From contig NZ_PYOC01000002.1 of assembly GCF_003026215.1 (NCBI RefSeq), forward strand, positions 434,001-498,000: a stretch of DNA of 64,000 nt. The letters are read 5' to 3'. Source of the DNA: Photobacterium indicum. GTDB taxonomy: Bacteria; Pseudomonadota; Gammaproteobacteria; Enterobacterales; Vibrionaceae. A model generated the notes under the pieces. The model was given only the letters and a program-made list of their open reading frames with translations. It did no database searches and was not told the origin of the DNA. Below, piece after piece: positions 38,772-47,776 of the stretch. Each line of letters opens with the position of its first letter. Positions within the stretch are counted from its first letter, which is position 1. The position numbers and the translations under genes are program-made.

Positions 38772-39377
38772 ATGGTTGATCAAACCAACAAGGACGAACG
38801 CTATAAATCACGCCAGGAAAAAGTAAAAGCTGACGTCGATGCTCGTGTTGAAGCAGCTCAAGAAGAGAAAGGGCTTTTCCTCATTATTACAGGTAACGGT
38901 AAAGGCAAATCTACCTCTGGTTTTGGCACAATTGCCCGCGCTGTGGGTCATGGTTTTAAATGTGGTGTTGGGCAATTCATTAAAGGCACTTGGGACTGTG
39001 GCGAGCGTAAGCTGCTCGAACAACACGGCGTACACTTTTCTGTAATGGCAACCGGGTTTACTTGGGAAACACAGAATAAAGAAACAGATAAAGCTGCCGC
39101 TCAAAAAACGTGGGCAGAATGTAAAGCAATGCTCGCTGATGATAGCTACGACGTTGTTTTACTCGATGAGATGACCTACATGGTAACTTATGGCTACGTA
39201 GAATTAGAAGAGGTTGTAGAGGCAATTAACAACCGTCCAAATATGCAATCGGTTATCATTACAGGTCGAGCAGCGCATCGTACATTGATTGAAATAGCAG
39301 ATACAGTATCCGAAGTAAAAAGCGTAAAGCATGCCTTTGAAAGCGGTGTTAAAGCACGTAAAGGCGTCGACTGGTAA
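38772..39377 (+). CDS. cobO: Cob(I)alamin/cobinamide adenosyltransferase, CobO (BtuR) type
   Basis: The enzyme transfers the adenosyl group of ATP to reduced corrinoids. The 201-residue cytoplasmic protein has the modified P-loop TGNGKGKSTSGFGT (about 39-52), GQFIKGTWDCGER and VLLDEMTYMV, as in BtuR/CobA. GAGGGAAAC precedes the ATG, 29 nt after cobS. Together with cobT and cobS it covers salvage of incomplete corrinoids; no cobinamide kinase gene (cobU/cobP) is in the window. Confidence 0.94.
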   Translation: MVDQTNKDERYKSRQEKVKADVDARVEAAQEEKGLFLIITGNGKGKSTSGFGTIARAVGHGFKCGVGQFIKGTWDCGERKLLEQHGVHFSVMATGFTWETQNKETDKAAAQKTWAECKAMLADDSYDVVLLDEMTYMVTYGYVELEEVVEAINNRPNMQSVIITGRAAHRTLIEIADTVSEVKSVKHAFESGVKARKGVDW

Positions 39378-39404
39378 TTAGGTAGCAACGTTAATTTTGA
39401 CTTG

Positions 39405-39434
39405 CAGAGGCAATACTGATGTGTTGCCTCTTTT
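39405..39434 (+). terminator. Intrinsic terminator after cobO
   Basis: AGAGGCAA and TTGCCTCT pair around a ten-base loop and are followed by TTTT. Confidence 0.83.
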
Positions 39435-39548
39435 ATTTGCGATTTAAAATAATTATTTTCTTTCTCTATCTCTTTCCTATTCTTATAATCTCAACTTATT
39501 ATTCCTAAAGCCGTAAAAAGCGGTTAGTACATTGTTTCCGGAGAATTT

Positions 39549-39983
39549 ATGCCTTCCCAGTTACCAAAGAACTTTAGTAAACCTTTTCTCAAAATATTTC
39601 ACATTCTTGAAGCAATCCTGCTGGTTGCCATTACCCTAGCCACCTTGTTCGCCATGGTTAATGAGTTTATTCACGTCATTACCCAAAGAGACATCCAGCT
39701 GACCGACATTTTATTGATGTTTATTTATCTGGAAGTATTGGCAATGGTGCAGCAATTTGTCGCCCACGGTAAAATTCCAGTGCGTTATCCAATTTACATT
39801 GCGATAATGGCGATTGCACGCTATATCACGCTAGGCATGAAAGAGTTAGATGGGGTTTTAGTTGTATGGCTAGCACTCGCTGCCTTTATTCTTGCAGCTG
39901 CAACATTAATAATCCGTGTTGGTCATCATTACTGGCCTTATGAAGCAGTAACAGACCCATTAAAGAAACAGTCTGATGACTAA
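39549..39983 (+). CDS. psiE: PsiE family membrane protein
   Basis: The 144-residue protein has four hydrophobic segments and the PsiE pattern (FHILEAILLVAITLA, LEVLAMVQQFVAHGKIPVRYPIYIAIMAIARYI). E. coli PsiE is induced by phosphate starvation, but its function is unknown. CCGGAGAATTT precedes the ATG. I did not see a clear Pho box in the 170 bases upstream. A strong terminator follows. Confidence 0.9.
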   Translation: MPSQLPKNFSKPFLKIFHILEAILLVAITLATLFAMVNEFIHVITQRDIQLTDILLMFIYLEVLAMVQQFVAHGKIPVRYPIYIAIMAIARYITLGMKELDGVLVVWLALAAFILAAATLIIRVGHHYWPYEAVTDPLKKQSDD

Positions 39984-40031
39984 AGATTTATCAGCTATAA
40001 CGCATTCCTCAATAGACATCTATTCATAAAC

Positions 40032-40057
40032 AAAAAGGGAGCAATTGCTCCCTTTTT
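40032..40057. terminator. Perfect bidirectional terminator
   Basis: A 26-base perfect palindrome (AAAAAGGGAGCAA and its complement) lies between the convergent psiE and Dcu genes, with T runs in both directions. Confidence 0.93.
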
Positions 40058-40092
40058 CTATTCTATAAATCAGCGTTCTAAATTAGGACAGC

Positions 40093-41418
40093 CTACACAA
40101 CAATTTGTGCGATGGTATAGCCGATCATACACGCTGATATCACACCAATAAGACCTGGCATCATAAAGCTGTGGTTAAAATAGTACTTACCTATCTTTGT
40201 TGTACCCGTAACATCAAAGTTACACGTTGCGATATCTGATGGGTAATTAGGAATAAAGAAATAACCGTAAGTTGCTGGCATTAAACCAATCAATAATGCA
40301 GGGTTAAGTCCCATTGCAAGACCAACAGGTAGCATCATACGTGCCGTTGCTGCTTGGCTATTCACCACAACAGAGACAATGAATAGTGCTAGAGCGAAGG
40401 TCCAAGGGTAACCTTGTACCATCTCAGTAATACCCGACTTAAACGATGGCATTGCATACTGGAAGTAAGTATCACTCATCCACGCAATACCGAAGATGGC
40501 AATAGCCGCTACCATGCCCGATTTAAATACCACGCCTTCGGGTACTTTCTGTACATTAGTTCGCGTAACAAGCAGGATTAAGCCACCAAAACCCAGCATC
40601 ATCATCTGAATAATCAATGACATCGAAATCGGTTTAGTTCCCTCACCTATAGTGCGGATTTCTGGCACCATCGCAACAACCACAATTGTAGCCAATGCCA
40701 AAATAAATAGCATTACCGCATGCTTTGAAGACGATGGCAGCTTTTCATCAAGAGATGTTGACGTAGTATGAAGAATTTTATCACGCCACAATGGATCTTG
40801 TAGACGACGCTGATATTCAGGATCATCATTTAACTCTTTACCACGGCGTAAACTATATAGAGATAATAGAATCGTACCCAATAGCGTAGAAGGCACGGTT
40901 ACCATTAGAATGGTTAGCAGGTGGATGCTTTCATTGATACCCGATAGCTGTGCCAAATAGTACACAACCGCGGCAGAAATTGGACTCGCTGTAATCGCAA
41001 GTTGCGATGCTACAGATGAAGCTGCCATCGGACGCTCTGGTCGAATGCCATTTTTCAATGCAACATCACCAATAATTGGCATGATAGAGTAAACCGCATG
41101 ACCAGTTCCCAACATAAAAGTCATGGTGTAGGTTACAAGCGGACCCAGGATAGTTACGCGTTTAGGGTTACTACGTAAAATTCGTTCAGCAACCTGTAAC
41201 ATGTACTTCAAGCCACCAGCCGCTTCTAAAATAGAAGCACAAGTAACCACAGCAAGAATAATTAACATTACCGTGATCGGTGGCGAGGTTGGCGGCATCC
41301 TGAAAATGAACACTTCTACCAACAAACCTAAACCTGAAACGACGCCTAAACCAATACCGCCAAAACGGCTACCAGCATATAAGACGAGGAGGAGGAATAA
41401 AAATTCCAAATACAGCAT
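40093..41418 (-). CDS. Anaerobic C4-dicarboxylate antiporter, DcuA/DcuB family
   Basis: Dcu carriers exchange fumarate, malate or aspartate for succinate during fumarate respiration. The 441-residue inner-membrane protein has about twelve segments and the family blocks MLGTGHAVYSIMPII, RPERPMAASSVASQ, VVNSQAATARMMLP and NYPSDIATCNFDVTGTT. It looks about equally close to DcuA and DcuB by eye, so I give no symbol. The frame opens at 41433, but GGAG lies 9 nt before ATG 41418. A perfect FNR-box match lies about 90 nt upstream, which fits anaerobic induction. Confidence 0.92.
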   Translation of the reverse strand: MLYLEFLFLLLVLYAGSRFGGIGLGVVSGLGLLVEVFIFRMPPTSPPITVMLIILAVVTCASILEAAGGLKYMLQVAERILRSNPKRVTILGPLVTYTMTFMLGTGHAVYSIMPIIGDVALKNGIRPERPMAASSVASQLAITASPISAAVVYYLAQLSGINESIHLLTILMVTVPSTLLGTILLSLYSLRRGKELNDDPEYQRRLQDPLWRDKILHTTSTSLDEKLPSSSKHAVMLFILALATIVVVAMVPEIRTIGEGTKPISMSLIIQMMMLGFGGLILLVTRTNVQKVPEGVVFKSGMVAAIAIFGIAWMSDTYFQYAMPSFKSGITEMVQGYPWTFALALFIVSVVVNSQAATARMMLPVGLAMGLNPALLIGLMPATYGYFFIPNYPSDIATCNFDVTGTTKIGKYYFNHSFMMPGLIGVISACMIGYTIAQIVV

Positions 41419-41509
41419 ACTCGTTATCTCCATATATCGAAAAATGCGATCTCAACATAAGACCCTTAATACTTTAGGAGTATTTTGGCAGCTGTATAAC
41501 ACTTCACTA

Positions 41510-41523
41510 TTGATAGAAATCAA
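41510..41523 (-). promoter_or_regulatory. FNR box upstream of the Dcu antiporter gene
   Basis: TTGAT-AGAA-ATCAA matches the FNR consensus TTGAT-N4-ATCAA at all ten positions. It lies about 90 nt before the start codon, a usual place for FNR activation. The rest of the 360-base gap (41434-41780) is AT-rich with no gene seen. Confidence 0.8.
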
Positions 41524-41780
41524 TTAATTAAAAAAATCATACCTTAGAAAAGTAATGTGTGAGCCCACTCTTAGAAACAACGCTCTATAAAAATAGAAAC
41601 GCTACAATACTTTTTGTAACAATTCACTAAACATACGACTATATGCAACATTTAGAACGGTGTGATTTATGTGGCACATAAAAAACATCATTAACAATAA
41701 GAAACAGATTTACTATAAAATAAAAAACTAACACAGTTTTATCACCATATTAGCTTTTAATTTTGTATGAAGAAAAACCG

Positions 41781-42821
41781 TTATAACAAGCTATTCATGT
41801 CATCAGGGCATTCTTTAATATGACATAAATTCGCATTAATATTTTGATTCCCTAATAAGCGCAACCATAATGCGGGTAAATGTTTGGGTCTGACCCGTTT
41901 CTCTTCCATTTTTTCAGGCGATAACATTTTCCATTCATCATTATTACTTTCCTGAGCAAACGCAAAACTAAACGGTAGGTATTCAGCCATGCCTAAACGT
42001 AAATCCGTCACGATTAATTTGTCATCAATTTGTTGATAACGAACAAACTGATCGCTGAACTTTTCAAGCATAAGTAAATGTTCAGGCTTTTCATTCAACA
42101 GCCACTCACCACGGGACTTGGCAATAAAATCAATCGTCTTATCTTTATCTAATAACGACGTTAACCCTTCCCAATACGTATCACCATCTAATACAACGAC
42201 ACGCCACAGCACAGTATTCACAGGTGTTGGGGCAACAAATACAGGTTTATTTTCAAGTGGTGTACCCGCCAAGTCCCCTTCGACTCTCGATTCGATAAGT
42301 TGCAAAGCAATCACTGACCACGCTAAATACACTGTCGAGATAGCTAGCCCTACTCCACATAGCTTTGCCATCTTCTCTCGCCAAAAAAGGCTAGCAAAAA
42401 TCACCACGAGCAAGGGTATGGTATAAAGTGGATCGATAATGAAGATACTTGATACCGAAAAACTAATATCAAACGGCCAAAACAGTTGAGTGCCATAAGA
42501 GGTAAACGCATCAAGTAGCGGGTGCGTGATAAGACAAGCCGCAATAAGCAGCCAAAGCTGAGTAAAAGAAAAACGAGAAGGGCGCCACTGATGCCAGCCT
42601 TGTACTAACAACCAAGAAAACGGTAACAAGATAAATAATGAATGACTAAAACCACGGTGTTTCACCATATCTGAAACAGGATCACCATAGCCAATCAATA
42701 CATCAAGATCAGGAATCGTACCTAGTGCAGCACCTGCCAGTAATATTTTTGGGGTACTTTTTTCCCCGGCGACAACCGCAGCAACTGCAGCACCTAACGC
42801 AGCTTGTGTAACTGAATCCAA
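41781..42821 (-). CDS. YdjM-like metal-dependent hydrolase / DUF457 membrane protein
   Basis: The 346-residue protein has the family start SVTQAALGAAVAAV, the putative metal motif GTIPDLDVL and HRGFSHSLF (about 55-62), HPLLDAFTSYGTQLFWPF, and five or so membrane segments. A 170-residue C-terminal domain sits outside the membrane core. Members are called metal-dependent hydrolases on sequence grounds and have no proven substrate. The start is TTG with AAGGAG 7 nt upstream. A TTGCAAT-CAC-ATTGCAA dyad lies 28 nt upstream. Confidence 0.85.
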   Translation of the reverse strand: MDSVTQAALGAAVAAVVAGEKSTPKILLAGAALGTIPDLDVLIGYGDPVSDMVKHRGFSHSLFILLPFSWLLVQGWHQWRPSRFSFTQLWLLIAACLITHPLLDAFTSYGTQLFWPFDISFSVSSIFIIDPLYTIPLLVVIFASLFWREKMAKLCGVGLAISTVYLAWSVIALQLIESRVEGDLAGTPLENKPVFVAPTPVNTVLWRVVVLDGDTYWEGLTSLLDKDKTIDFIAKSRGEWLLNEKPEHLLMLEKFSDQFVRYQQIDDKLIVTDLRLGMAEYLPFSFAFAQESNNDEWKMLSPEKMEEKRVRPKHLPALWLRLLGNQNINANLCHIKECPDDMNSLL

Positions 42822-42848
42822 CCACCTTCTCCTTGTTTTTTAAGCATA

Positions 42849-42865
42849 TTGCAATCACATTGCAA
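42849..42865 (-). promoter_or_regulatory. Perfect 17-bp dyad in the promoter of the YdjM-like gene
   Basis: TTGCAAT and ATTGCAA flank a CAC centre, 28 nt before the start codon. Length and spacing fit a repressor operator. No matching regulator is recognised. The sequence from here to 43101 is AT-rich with no gene seen. Confidence 0.5.
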
Positions 42866-43101
42866 ATAGATGCCTTATAAATACACTAACTGAAGGCTCC
42901 TATAATAACGACTGAAAAGTAAATAGAAAGTCATACTTTTGGTTAAGAGATAAAGTAAAACAAACACTGAGTTAACATTTCAACTAAAAAGCCCTTACAA
43001 TTATAAAGCTAACGACTATCCTTATTTTATCATCACTAAATTACTATTTAGTTATTGCCGTTTGATACAAAGGACTTTGATTTATAAGAGGATATCAACC
43101 T

Positions 43102-43425
43102 ATGGATAAACAGTGCCCATGCTGTAATAAACAGCTTGATGTACCAGCACTAAAAGACATTGAAAAGAATTTCAGATGCTCGCATTGCGATGCAATTTTA
43201 ACCCATAGTGAAATACAAATTATTTCATATGGCGCTATTTACCTTATTGTTGTCACTTCACTCTTAATATTACTTGGTGAAAATACTTTCCTTGCTACAG
43301 TTATTGCGTTCGTCACTTACCATTTTCTACGCCCAGTAATTGTTGAGCCTAGACTTGATATTAAATTAAGTTATATACCTAAAATTAAAAGCTTAATGCC
43401 ATTTAAAACAAATAATAGTCTTTAA
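43102..43425 (+). CDS. Small membrane protein with N-terminal zinc ribbon
   Basis: The 107-residue product has two Cys pairs, CPCC at residues 5-8 and CSHC at 31-34, spaced as in a zinc ribbon. Two membrane segments follow (IISYGAIYLIVVTSLLILL and TVIAFVTYHFL), then a short basic tail. AAGAGGATATCAACC precedes the ATG. I do not recognise a named family. The arrangement resembles small zinc-ribbon membrane proteins of unknown function. It is followed by a 14-bp hairpin. Confidence 0.7.
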   Translation: MDKQCPCCNKQLDVPALKDIEKNFRCSHCDAILTHSEIQIISYGAIYLIVVTSLLILLGENTFLATVIAFVTYHFLRPVIVEPRLDIKLSYIPKIKSLMPFKTNNSL

Positions 43426-43486
43426 GGCTCCTTTCTCACTTACGGCCACTAATTTTGTTACACAAAAAACGCCCCCTCTTTTCATG

Positions 43487-43522
43487 CCTTCACTTTTTAA
43501 TCAAAGACTTAAAAAGTGAAGG
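43487..43522. repeat. Strong 14-bp hairpin after the zinc-ribbon gene
   Basis: CCTTCACTTTTTAA pairs perfectly with TTAAAAAGTGAAGG around an eight-base loop. It has no terminal T run beyond the stem, so it may be a terminator or an mRNA-stabilising element. Confidence 0.7.
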
Positions 43523-43630
43523 TTAACAATCCGCTTACTTTATGAACAATATGTGCCATCGATCGCAAATTAATACCGTTGATTTCGCTAGCTTAGATAA
43601 GGATACCCACATACCTAAAAGGAAACGCTA

Positions 43631-44089
43631 ATGCCAACAAAAGTATCTGAATATATGACGAGAAAAGTTGTCACTATCCAACCTGAAACAGGATTACGTG
43701 AAGCATTTTTTTTAATGCGAGATAATGCAATTCGTCACTTACCAGTTACCAATATTGATGGTGAATTAATTGGTTTTATCAGTGACCGAGAATTACGGCG
43801 CCCCGGATGGGTTGATGAGTCGCCGGATATCGGCCATGAATATGACTTAACAGATGACCTACACGTAGGTGATGTTATGGTTAAAGATATCATCCATGTT
43901 AGAACGTATGACACATTAACCAAAGCCATAGGTACGATTCTTAATCACAATATTAGCGCAGCCCCTGTGTTAGATAAAACGGGGCAATTAGTAGGAATAC
44001 TATCTGCCGTTGATTTATTAAGTGCTTTCCAAGATACGTTAGAGTCGCAGAAAACGAATAAAAATAAGAACAAAAAAGCGCTGGCTTGA
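43631..44089 (+). CDS. CBS-domain-pair protein
   Basis: The 152-residue protein is a Bateman module with CBS1 starting at VSEYMTRKVVTIQPE and CBS2 at VGDVMVKDIIHVRTYD (about residue 82), and a basic Lys/Asn-rich tail. Such proteins bind nucleotides and regulate partners; none is evident here. The insertion between the two halves (GWVDESPDIGHEYDLTDD) resembles acetoin-utilisation-type CBS proteins. AAGGAAACGCTA precedes the ATG. It converges on the YihY gene. Confidence 0.88.
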   Translation: MPTKVSEYMTRKVVTIQPETGLREAFFLMRDNAIRHLPVTNIDGELIGFISDRELRRPGWVDESPDIGHEYDLTDDLHVGDVMVKDIIHVRTYDTLTKAIGTILNHNISAAPVLDKTGQLVGILSAVDLLSAFQDTLESQKTNKNKNKKALA

Positions 44090-44104
44090 TTCTATTTTAT
44101 AAAT

Positions 44105-44144
44105 AATAAAGGTGTAGCGATGAACCATCTGCTACACCTTTATT
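44105..44144. terminator. Bidirectional terminator between the CBS and YihY genes
   Basis: AATAAAGGTGTAGC pairs perfectly with GCTACACCTTTATT around a twelve-base loop. Confidence 0.82.
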
Positions 44145-44164
44145 GTACTAAAACTAGGGTACTT

Positions 44165-45121
44165 CTACGGTTTTACATCCTCGACATTATTAACAGCCTT
44201 AGGAGTCGCTGTAGCGATCCACGCAGCGCAAAATAGAGTTAAGCGAGCATAGAAATAAAAGAATGCCATTAGACCGATAATAGAGCCAAAGGCAGCACCT
44301 GATGGTGATTTCGCTAAGCTTGGTAATATTATAGTCATCGCAAACTTGATAACCTCAAAACCAATGGCTGCCAATAAAGTACCTTGTAATAAAGCCCGCG
44401 TTTCTAACTTCTTCTTTGGTAACATCCAAAAAATCCATAAAAACATCAGATAGTTTGCTGTAATTGAAATAGTGAGTGCAATCAATGTTAGCGCAGGACG
44501 TAACCACGTGATCCCCCCTAAACCTAGCGCCTCTACAATCGTTTTCTGCGCTGAACCCGCCACTGATGTTAATGCAACAGTAAAGATAAGCGCAGCAACC
44601 AAGCCCGTAAGCGCGACAAAATCTTTCCCATATTGTAAGAACAGGTGATCTTTATCTTCTGGTTTTCGCTCCCACACATCACGCGTTTGCGCTCGAATGG
44701 CTTCACGCAAATTACCCATCCAACTAATACCTGAATACAAAGCAATTACTAAGCCACTCAAGCCAACAGTAGTACGTTGATTTATCGCGGTGTTCACGGT
44801 GTTTTCAAGGGTTTTTGCAAGGCTTGGATCTGTTACACCCGTTACTATTTTATCGATTAGCCCCGTTAATAAATCGGAGTTTGAGGCTAAGACAAAACCA
44901 GCGGCAGCAAATAACACCATTAAAATAGGGATCAGAGATAAAAAAGAAAAGTAGGTAATAGCGGCACCAAATTGACTGCCTAAACGGTCATTAAACCGAT
45001 CAGCTGCACGTAATAGGTGATCGACAGGAGGAGACGCTTTTACCTTCCCTACTGTTAATCTGCACATCGAAATAAATCGATTTACGATGGTGTTTTTCAC
45101 TTCTTTTTTATCTTGTTCCAT
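44165..45121 (-). CDS. yihY: YihY/BrkB family inner-membrane protein
   Basis: The 318-residue protein has six hydrophobic segments and the YihY signatures AAITYFSFLSLIPILMVLFA, GISWMGNLREAIRAQ and the C-terminal GAAFGSIIGLMAFFYFYARL. The family was once called ribonuclease BN by error and has no proven function. ACTACTTAATC upstream gives no clear ribosome-binding site, but GAGAGTATG lies at the start. It is convergent with the CBS gene. Confidence 0.92.
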   Translation of the reverse strand: MEQDKKEVKNTIVNRFISMCRLTVGKVKASPPVDHLLRAADRFNDRLGSQFGAAITYFSFLSLIPILMVLFAAAGFVLASNSDLLTGLIDKIVTGVTDPSLAKTLENTVNTAINQRTTVGLSGLVIALYSGISWMGNLREAIRAQTRDVWERKPEDKDHLFLQYGKDFVALTGLVAALIFTVALTSVAGSAQKTIVEALGLGGITWLRPALTLIALTISITANYLMFLWIFWMLPKKKLETRALLQGTLLAAIGFEVIKFAMTIILPSLAKSPSGAAFGSIIGLMAFFYFYARLTLFCAAWIATATPKAVNNVEDVKP

Positions 45122-45278
45122 ACTCTCTTTACTACTTAATCAACACATTAAAATTCTGATGCTTATTTAGTTTTACATTGTAATAGAACAGCAAACCAGT
45201 AAATCATTCTTAATTGCAGTTTTATTATGTACTTATACTCAAGGTGCAGGTTGGAATCGCTACATCCTCTAAAAATAG

Positions 45279-45309
45279 AAAAGGCTTGCCAAAAATGGCA
45301 AGCCTTTTT
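45279..45309 (-). terminator. Terminator of the AsmA gene
   Basis: AAAAGGCTTGCCA pairs perfectly with TGGCAAGCCTTTT around AAAA. Confidence 0.92.
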
Positions 45310-45328
45310 ACTCAAAGTGCGGGTTTGC

Positions 45329-47470
45329 TTAGTTAAATAAGCCTTTTAATAACTTATCAGCCGCTTTTTTGATATTGTCGTCTTTGCTTTTATCACCCAG
45401 TAACTTTTCTAAGCCCCGATCGATTTCTTTCTTTGCTTTTTCTTCAAGTTCATTGTTTTGTTTAAACAACTCTTTCAAATCCAGAGCAAACGAGGGTTTA
45501 GTCCAATCGCCTTTTACATTTACAGGCACAGTCAAATCAGCAATATCATCAATACTTTTACCACCCTGACCTTTACTACTCGCAACCACAGATGTACTAA
45601 TGATGAAATCAAGGCGCTCGCTCACTAGATTGGTGTTGCCCTTGCCATCAATACGTAATAACGGTGACGCAAGGTGAATATTGGTTGAGGAAGCAACACT
45701 TTGACCAATTTTGAAGGTCGCTTTTAAAGCAGAGAAATCCGTCTTCTTTTCTTCTTTCACATATTCTGCTTTTTTACCTTTCAATGTCGCTTTTGCTTCA
45801 CGAATCATCTCGGGAATATTCACACCGTAAATTGCACCATCAGCAAAATTTATCGCAATGCTACCAGCAACATTTTCACGAATACGCTTTTCAGCCAACC
45901 CAGTACCCGACAGTTTTACATCGATATTACCCGTACCAGCCAATGTTTCATTTTGTGCAACGTCTTTAAGTAAGGCATGTACATCAACGCCTTTAATATG
46001 CTTTGTTACCTGATATTTAGGCAACTTACCATTTGCATCGACGGTAGCATTAGCACTAACAGTACCGCCATATAACTTGGCATTGAAGCGCTTAAGGTTC
46101 AGTACGCCGTTTTGTACCTTCATATCAACTTGCACATCAGACACTATAGCATTCGCAGCTTTCAACTTTCCAATAGCAACGGTACCAGCGATATCCAATG
46201 TTCTTAGAGCCGATAAATCTGGCTCTTCACTTTTGCTAACTGTTGATGTTTCACCACCAGCAGAAGGCGCAGAATCTGTTTCTTCTTTGGTAGTATCTTT
46301 CTTTTTAGCTGATGATGCAGTACCTAAGAATGCATCCAGATCGATGTTATCACTATTAACATCGAAACGAACAACAGGGATAGCTGCACTCTTAAACGAG
46401 CCTTTACCGTTTAAAGCTAGCTCATCGATCGATGTTTCAAAACGACTTAACGTCGCTAAACCTTTTGCAACATCATAAGTCACATCAGCACTTAACCCGA
46501 CTTTCATTTCAGGACGCGGTAACGTGCTGCCTTTAAGATCGGAAGATAGTGTCAGCTTATCAAGTTCAGCAATATTGTAATCAGTGCTTATTTTAAGGCG
46601 TGTTGCGCCACTTACATCAAATGCAAGATCAGGCATTTGACCTTTCGCTGCAAACGTAATGTTAGCCCAATCGCCGACTTTAAAGTGTTCAACACCCAAC
46701 ACGAGGGATTGAATATCATTAACACTGTCTTTTGCAGACGTGGTTAAATTTAATGCTTTTAGTTCACCACTTTTATAATCTGTCGCAATCAACAACTGGC
46801 TATCACCCTTAGCAGTAAAGCTAAGTTCGGCATTCTTGCCTGTAATATCAAAGCTAGCTTGAGTCCACTCACCTGGCGCGAATGTATCAAGTTTGAAATT
46901 CAAGCTATCAATTGTTGTAGCAGTACCTGCTTTATCATCACGTACTTCAGCACTCGCATTTACAACTTCAACGCCAGCTAAGCTGATTGTCCACGGTTGC
47001 GTCGCTTCACCTTCTACTGACGGCTGAGTTACAGGTTCGCTACTCGTACCTTCCGTAACTGTACCTTCAACAGCGGCTTGTTCACCGAAACTATCTAGGT
47101 TACTGACACCATCTTTACGTGTTTGAATAAATACACGCGCATCATTTAAACTGATATTACCAATTTCAAGATGCTGAGAGAAAAGAGGCATCACCGACAC
47201 AGAAAGTTCAGCACTACCCAGCTTCACTAAATCAGCTTCAGCAAATCCTTGAGGGTTCTTAAACTCCGTCTCACCTAAGCTAAAACCAATACTAGGGAAA
47301 AAACGCCAGCTAATATCGCCATTAATAACTAAGTCTCGCCCAGTGGCTTTTTTAACTTGTTCACTTAATAAAGGTTTAAATTGGTTGGGATCGACCAATG
47401 CAAGCAAGGCACCGATGCCAACGACTATAACTAGTACAATGGCTAATAATACGTAAAGAAGCTTTTTCAT
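45329..47470 (-). CDS. asmA: AsmA-family protein
   Basis: The 713-residue protein has an N-terminal membrane anchor (LLYVLLAIVLVIVVGIGALLAL) followed by the AsmA opening FKPLLSEQVKKATGRDLVINGDISWRF, here quoted only in part: LVINGDISWRFFPSIG near residue 48. The rest is a long beta-rich periplasmic part ending in a Lys/Glu-rich helix. AsmA-like proteins span the periplasm and are implicated in lipid transport and outer-membrane homeostasis. A low-complexity Ser/Lys/Glu linker lies near residues 385-420. It is monocistronic. Confidence 0.9.
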   Translation of the reverse strand: MKKLLYVLLAIVLVIVVGIGALLALVDPNQFKPLLSEQVKKATGRDLVINGDISWRFFPSIGFSLGETEFKNPQGFAEADLVKLGSAELSVSVMPLFSQHLEIGNISLNDARVFIQTRKDGVSNLDSFGEQAAVEGTVTEGTSSEPVTQPSVEGEATQPWTISLAGVEVVNASAEVRDDKAGTATTIDSLNFKLDTFAPGEWTQASFDITGKNAELSFTAKGDSQLLIATDYKSGELKALNLTTSAKDSVNDIQSLVLGVEHFKVGDWANITFAAKGQMPDLAFDVSGATRLKISTDYNIAELDKLTLSSDLKGSTLPRPEMKVGLSADVTYDVAKGLATLSRFETSIDELALNGKGSFKSAAIPVVRFDVNSDNIDLDAFLGTASSAKKKDTTKEETDSAPSAGGETSTVSKSEEPDLSALRTLDIAGTVAIGKLKAANAIVSDVQVDMKVQNGVLNLKRFNAKLYGGTVSANATVDANGKLPKYQVTKHIKGVDVHALLKDVAQNETLAGTGNIDVKLSGTGLAEKRIRENVAGSIAINFADGAIYGVNIPEMIREAKATLKGKKAEYVKEEKKTDFSALKATFKIGQSVASSTNIHLASPLLRIDGKGNTNLVSERLDFIISTSVVASSKGQGGKSIDDIADLTVPVNVKGDWTKPSFALDLKELFKQNNELEEKAKKEIDRGLEKLLGDKSKDDNIKKAADKLLKGLFN

Positions 47471-47683
47471 TGTATCCTCTGAATTATCCGTTATTCCTGA
47501 CTTTTATTACGTTAAAATTTTTAGTCAGAGTCCATTTATGACAGCGATGGCTACAATTAGTTTCTTGACGAAAAAACAATAGCCATAAGAAAAATATGTG
47601 ACCACTAAATAGCACTACACCTAAGTTACTTGGTTATATATCAATAACAAAGATATTCTATTACCTAGATTAAAGCAGAAAAA

Positions 47684-47706
47684 AAGGCAGTCGTTAAGAC
47701 TGCCTT
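47684..47706 (-). terminator. Second of two tandem terminators after udk
   Basis: On the minus strand AAGGCAGTC and GACTGCCTT pair around five bases and are followed by seven T. Confidence 0.88.
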
Positions 47707-47741
47707 CATAAAGAATAACTAAATCGGCAATAAGCAGATAT

Positions 47742-47766
47742 AAAAAAGGCTGACAATGTCAGCCTT
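47742..47766 (-). terminator. First of two tandem terminators after udk
   Basis: On the minus strand AAGGCTGAC and GTCAGCCTT pair around three bases and are followed by a T run. It lies about 10 nt past the udk stop codon. Confidence 0.9.
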
Positions 47767-47776
47767 AGTAATCACA

